DNA of 9,827 bases from JAQICB01 sp046482735 (lineage in GTDB: Bacteria > Bacteroidota > Bacteroidia > Bacteroidales > UBA1715), in contig JAWOEL010000090.1 in the NCBI GenBank assembly GCA_046482735.1, positions 1 to 9,827 of the forward strand. The letters are read 5' to 3'. Position 1 is the stretch's first letter, and each line of letters starts with the position of its first letter. Under the pieces are notes generated by a model. It saw only the letters and a program-made list of their open reading frames with translations. It was not told the DNA's origin and made no database searches. A program made the position numbers and the translations under genes. Of this stretch, positions 6,910-9,827 are shown piece after piece.

Positions 6910-6928
6910 CAAAAATACAACAATTGTT
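6910..6928 (-). promoter_or_regulatory. Putative promoter and operator of the toxin-antitoxin operon
   Basis: The minus strand carries TATTTTTG (6910-6917), an exact TAnnTTTG -7 element, 25 bases before the antitoxin ATG. Directly upstream lies the perfect 10-bp palindrome AACAATTGTT (6919-6928). Antitoxins of such modules repress by binding palindromes at this position, so it is a candidate operator (inference). The -33 element is weak (TTTT at about 19 bases). Confidence 0.4.
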
Positions 6929-7066
6929 AAGCAATTAAAATCAAGTATTGTTTTTCAAAATAGAAAAAACACTAGAAATACTTTCTGCAAAAAACGATTA
7001 CCTTCTTAATTCGAACTAGTAGTTGTACACTATACTTTTTTTATTGCAAAACCGAACGCGAAATAA

Positions 7067-7849
7067 TTAATGCACTTTCTTTGAGCTGATTATAACATAC
7101 AGCAAAGGGAATATATACAAGACGGGTATATATAAGACATAATACACACCCCCTTTATGTAATTTGTTATTTGTATAAAAAGAATGTAGTAATCTATTAA
7201 GTATATAAAACCATATAAATACTTCAAGTACTATAAAAAAACCAGCAATTAATACATTTTCAGAATGAACAAATGCAAACCAATCATTAATTTGAAACAA
7301 TACCATATAAAGACCTATAATACAATGAAAAAGAAAAACACTTATTGCAAAACCAAGAGTTGAATCAGTGCTAAATCTATATCCGCATAAAATAAGTAGT
7401 GCGATAAGAAAAGCCGGTACTAATAACACAGGAGCTGTTAGTACTGAAAAATTAAATGAATAATATCCAAAGCCCATAATAAACGCTGCTATTGATTCTT
7501 TAACATATCCTTTTACTAAACATGTACCGACTCCAACAACAATAAAAGGGTTACAAAAACTATAAAACAATTCATTGTTTACAAAAAGACCTACACAGCA
7601 CAATATTCCACACGAGACAATAGAAATTAACACTATATATATTTCTAATTTTTTATTCTTTTCAATCAAAGGTATAAACGAACCTATTACTATTGATGCA
7701 ACCAAAGATGCTAAAGAATATAACAGAACAGATGTATTATTTTCAAATAAAAAATTGTACGGAACTCCAAGTGAAGGAAATACAAAAATCATTACCATAA
7801 TTACTAATACAGTTGATAAAACAATTTTTGTATGTACTATTTTTTCCAT
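7067..7849 (-). CDS. Polytopic inner-membrane protein of unknown function
   Basis: The intact frame is 260 residues, starting at the ATG at 7849. The composition is strongly hydrophobic, with about eight predicted membrane spans, roughly at residues 8-30, 41-63, 68-90, 97-117, 121-156 (probably two), 163-187, 197-220 and 232-254. Short charged loops (EKNKKLE near 63-69, LLHSFYTNNKLHKGG near 220-233) separate them, and the basic tail SSKKVH closes it. No transporter or enzyme motif was recognised. It stands alone: the next gene on the same strand starts about 180 bases downstream behind its own promoter. Very AT-rich, like the neighbouring accessory genes. Confidence 0.65.
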   Translation of the reverse strand: MEKIVHTKIVLSTVLVIMVMIFVFPSLGVPYNFLFENNTSVLLYSLASLVASIVIGSFIPLIEKNKKLEIYIVLISIVSCGILCCVGLFVNNELFYSFCNPFIVVGVGTCLVKGYVKESIAAFIMGFGYYSFNFSVLTAPVLLVPAFLIALLILCGYRFSTDSTLGFAISVFLFHCIIGLYMVLFQINDWFAFVHSENVLIAGFFIVLEVFIWFYILNRLLHSFYTNNKLHKGGVYYVLYIPVLYIFPLLYVIISSKKVH

Positions 7850-8282
7850 TTTAAAAATAATAACAGCAGATTATATGTAATTAATTGTACTATGTAATTC
7901 TAAGCACAAGCACTTATACGCCAGACAATCAGGTGTTTTTCTATTCAAATATACAGAAAAGCAAAAAACACAAAATCGATGTGAATATAATATGTGCTAT
8001 TTTCAAACAATCAAATTCATGTATTCACATTCACTAGCAGCAAGATTGTATTACAACTTCATGCCATATTGTTCATTTACAATAAAAATACATTTTTTTT
8101 CTGAATACAGAGAAAAAACACACAAAACTTTTTGTTCTACAAAACAGTTTCCACTCTAGTCAACCGTCCCAATAGAATGTCGCATGTTTTTGAGGTACGA
8201 ATCCTAACGGATTCACAAAACGTCAGGTATCATTATTTCTACAGATATTTGACACCTAACGGAGTCAGCATCTACCCTCCCA
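7850..8282. other. Intergenic region between the membrane protein and the metal operon
   Basis: No supported gene lies here. It is very AT-rich and contains several secondary-structure signals. One is a 9-bp inverted repeat, ATGTGAATA/TATTCACAT (7979-7987/8022-8030). Another is an A/T-armed hairpin at 8093-8118 (T-run plus CTG, loop AATA, CAG plus A-run with one G-T pair). A third is an 11-bp hairpin with one bulge at 8125-8150 (AAACTTTTTGT, loop TCT). The second copy of the 103-bp repeat lies at 8165-8267. The 84-codon plus-strand frame across this repeat is not a gene. Confidence 0.6.
8165..8267 (-). repeat. 103-bp triple-palindrome intergenic repeat, copy 2
   Basis: The reverse complement of this block aligns to 1518-1620 without gaps, with 84 identities in 103 (hand count). 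Its palindromes on the given strand are GAATCC-TAAC-GGATTC (8199-8214, perfect 6-bp stem) and TGACACC-TAAC-GGAGTCA (8250-8267, one mismatch). A third is a degraded GTCCCAATAGAATGTC (8166-8181). The shared TTTCTACAG lies at 8236-8244. It begins 15 bases past the stop of the rhodanese gene on the same strand, so it forms the 3' untranslated region of the operon. Confidence 0.85.
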
Positions 8283-8675
8283 TCACTCACTATCAAGCGA
8301 GTATCCATGCTCTTTCCATGCCCGAATGCCATCGCCGATATAGATTACCGAACCGATGTAAGACAATGCCTGCAATCGTTCGATAAGTCGTAAACTGCGG
8401 TTTTGGCTTGTGCAATATATAACGAGTGTATCACTCACAATATACTCTTGCAACAAACTGTCTGCATTTTCTTTATATGCATTTATCTGAATTGCTTGTT
8501 TAATATGCCCGGCATTAAACATATCCGTCGTCCGTCCGTCTATTAATATATAGTGACGGTCGGTGGTATCGCTCAAAAAGGCATAGGCTTCTTCTGCAGT
8601 AATTTTGGTAACTGTTTGAGAATATGTACACGCAGAGAATAACACTGCTACCAAAAAAATAATACCTGTTTTCAT
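8283..8675 (-). CDS. Rhodanese-like sulfurtransferase-fold lipoprotein
   Basis: A single rhodanese domain of 130 residues. The ATG at 8675 is preferred; the codon two positions upstream (8681) is TTG. Residues 1-16 (MKTGIIFLVAVLFSAC) look like a lipoprotein signal with Cys16, so the protein probably sits outside the cytoplasm. The domain shows LIDGRTTDMFNAGHIKQA (about 44-61), which matches the DxR...F..GHI.GA signature. The active-site loop is CTSQNRS (C88 to S94), and the closing motif is IGDGIRAWKEHGY. Cys88 would carry the persulfide. It is the last gene of the leftward operon, 28 bases after the ArsF-like gene. Sulfur or redox handling of metals or metalloids with its neighbours is an inference from context. 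Confidence 0.85.
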   Translation of the reverse strand: MKTGIIFLVAVLFSACTYSQTVTKITAEEAYAFLSDTTDRHYILIDGRTTDMFNAGHIKQAIQINAYKENADSLLQEYIVSDTLVIYCTSQNRSLRLIERLQALSYIGSVIYIGDGIRAWKEHGYSLDSE

Positions 8676-8703
8676 ACTCAAAAATTATATCGAACTCACG
8701 TTA

Positions 8704-9105
8704 TTACAATACCGATTGTATTTTTTGTACAATTTCGGCTTCTATTTCCTCTCTGTTTCTCGAGCGTGCATATTGTGCAACAATATCAGATATGTCAAGT
8801 TCCACATCTTTCAGTAAAAATCTGTCTCTCACAATAACAACTGTTTGCGATTTTGCATCAAAATGCTCAACAAGTTCTGCATGAATTGTATCACTTATTT
8901 TCACCTCACGAAAAACAACATTTCCGTTCGGAAAGTTTTTCTCAATAAGAGATTGTATATTGCTCTCAAGACGATTGCAGGCTCGTGCGGGACAACACGG
9001 TAAATCTGCCTTAAAATACAATACTTCTGTTTGTGCAGATTGTGCGAATGCTATTCCCGAAATTACGAGAAAGCTTAGTAAAAAATAGACACGTAGATTT
9101 TTCAT
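8704..9105 (-). CDS. Exported ArsF-like thioredoxin-fold protein
   Basis: A 133-residue protein with a signal peptide (MKNLRVYFLLSFLVISGIAFA, cut before Gln22). The mature part starts with a strand, EVLYFKADLPCCPARACNRLES. The Cys residues 37, 38 and 43 occupy the position of the Cys pair of thioredoxin-like folds. The order strand-Cys-helix, then FREVKISD, then QTVVIVRD agrees with the small ArsF-like family (annotated elsewhere as an ArsF or nitroreductase-subunit-like family) found next to ArsP/DUF318 permeases in Bacteroidota. The usual RCxTC is replaced here by CCPARAC, so redox or metal binding may differ. It lies 26 bases after the permease and 28 before the rhodanese, so all three are probably co-transcribed. 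A periplasmic redox or metal(loid)-binding partner of the permease is likely but unproven. Confidence 0.65.
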   Translation of the reverse strand: MKNLRVYFLLSFLVISGIAFAQSAQTEVLYFKADLPCCPARACNRLESNIQSLIEKNFPNGNVVFREVKISDTIHAELVEHFDAKSQTVVIVRDRFLLKDVELDISDIVAQYARSRNREEIEAEIVQKIQSVL

Positions 9106-9131
9106 ATATATAGGTTTTTTATATTTACAAA

Positions 9132-9827
9132 TTAAAAGAAAGCTCCATATAACAAGCCCGAAGCAGTAGCCATAACAACAACAAGTGCAACATACACCAC
9201 GGTTTTTTGTGTTCCGATTACGCCGCGAATAACCAATATATTCGGCAACGATAATGACGGGCCTGCCAGCAATAAAGCCAGAGCAGGTCCTTTTCCCATA
9301 CCTGCAGAAATTAATCCTTGTAAAATTGGTACTTCGGTAAGTGTTGCAAAATACATAAATGCACCAACAATAGAGGCAAAGAAATTCGAAAATACGGAAT
9401 TACCTCCTACCAAATTTGCAATCCATTCATTCGGAATAATACCTGCCATTGCAGTATTGTCGTGGGTAGAACCCAACAAAAAACCGGCAATTAACACACC
9501 AATAGCCAACAAAGGCATTATTTGTTTGGTGAATCCCCAGGTAGAATATGTCCATTCTTTATTGTCAGCATCACGTTTGTCGATAAGGGTTATAATACTT
9601 AAACCGGCAATTGCGATAACCATGGGAATTAATGGGGACGTGGTTATGAATGCCGAAATAGCAGTAGCAAGTGCTACTAAAACCACATGTAACCATTTGA
9701 TGCGTAAAATGGCAATTAACGAATATACAAGGAATAGACCAAAAAAACCGGTAATATACCATTTGTACGACCAAATCCAATACCATGCACCACTATCAAC
9801 ACCGTCGGCAGGTTTGCCCCAGTTAGC
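9132..9827 (-). CDS. ArsP/DUF318-type permease, C-terminal part
   Basis: The frame is open to the window edge, so the N-terminus is missing; 231 residues are visible. The GTG at 9686 is internal. The protein is highly hydrophobic with about six to seven spans. The stretch MYFATLTEVPILQGLISAGM, then GKGPALALLLAGPSLSLPNI and GVIGTQKT, is characteristic of the predicted permease family PF03773 (ArsP_1/DUF318). Members include ArsP, which exports trivalent organoarsenicals, and the SO_0444-type copper/zinc efflux permeases. The TEVP and GPSLSLPN segments sit in membrane helices, as in the family. A soluble loop (about residues 84-97, DKRDADNKEWTYST) separates the two halves. It is upstream of the ArsF-like and rhodanese genes and is the transport component of the operon. 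The actual substrate cannot be told from this part. Confidence 0.85.
   Translation of the reverse strand, partial: ANWGKPADGVDSGAWYWIWSYKWYITGFFGLFLVYSLIAILRIKWLHVVLVALATAISAFITTSPLIPMVIAIAGLSIITLIDKRDADNKEWTYSTWGFTKQIMPLLAIGVLIAGFLLGSTHDNTAMAGIIPNEWIANLVGGNSVFSNFFASIVGAFMYFATLTEVPILQGLISAGMGKGPALALLLAGPSLSLPNILVIRGVIGTQKTVVYVALVVVMATASGLLYGAFF

Noticed and set aside
7575..7880. Plus-strand 101-codon frame
   Set aside because: Antisense to the membrane protein; an artefact of its hydrophobic codon pattern.
7979..8030. Inverted repeat ATGTGAATA/TATTCACAT as an operator
   Set aside because: Nine-bp arms 34 bases apart in very AT-rich DNA can arise by chance, and no promoter is aligned with it.
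8093..8118. Intrinsic terminator of the metal operon
   Set aside because: The stem is almost entirely A-T and no T-run follows on the minus strand; kept only as a structure in the intergenic note.
1518..8267. Terminal inverted repeats of a single insertion sequence or transposon
   Set aside because: No transposase or integrase lies between the copies, the copies lie inside 3' intergenic regions at different distances from genes, and no target duplication was found.
8132..8386. Plus-strand 84-codon frame
   Set aside because: It runs through the palindromic repeat and then antisense to the rhodanese gene.

Overview
The window looks like chromosomal DNA from a member of the Bacteroidota, probably Bacteroidales. 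It is AT-rich and has no strong Shine-Dalgarno sites. Several intergenic regions carry the TAnnTTTG -7 promoter element of that phylum. The gene families also fit: a multicopper oxidase with a C-terminal beta-barrel-like tail, multi-domain secreted proteins, and an ArsF-like/permease pair. Assignments come from reading the sequence, and no database search was run.

Layout. The left edge (1-1410, +) is the 3' part of a CopA-type periplasmic multicopper oxidase for copper detoxification. The right edge (8283-9827, -) is a three-gene metal/metalloid-type operon read leftward: an ArsP/DUF318-type permease (partial), an exported ArsF-like thioredoxin-fold protein, and a rhodanese lipoprotein. Between these two inward-facing blocks lies about 6.5 kb of accessory DNA. 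It holds a frameshifted XRE/HTH regulator and the shattered N-terminus of what looks like an N-6 DNA methylase (1784-2370). Next come an orphan exported protein (2371-3147), a possible secreted-protein relic (3159-3345), and a large secreted LamG/Ig/metallopeptidase protein (3350-6013, -). After these are a broken ParD/ParE-like toxin-antitoxin pair (6232-6885, -) and an orphan polytopic membrane protein (7067-7849, -).

The most striking non-coding signal is a 103-bp element present twice, at 1518-1620 (+) and 8165-8267 (-). The copies align without gaps at 84 of 103 positions (hand count). Each contains three short imperfect palindromes related to GACTCCGTTAGGAGTC. Each copy sits just downstream of, and in the same orientation as, one of the two metal-resistance blocks, so the pair forms inverted repeats around the accessory segment. 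No transposase or REP-associated tyrosine transposase is visible.

Decay is concentrated in the defence and addiction genes: the HTH, methylase, antitoxin and toxin reading frames are all interrupted. Three of the breaks are single-base losses in A/T runs, so sequencing error must be considered. However, the toxin also has an in-frame amber codon and the methylase relic has an internal deletion, which point to real pseudogenization. The larger neighbouring genes are intact.
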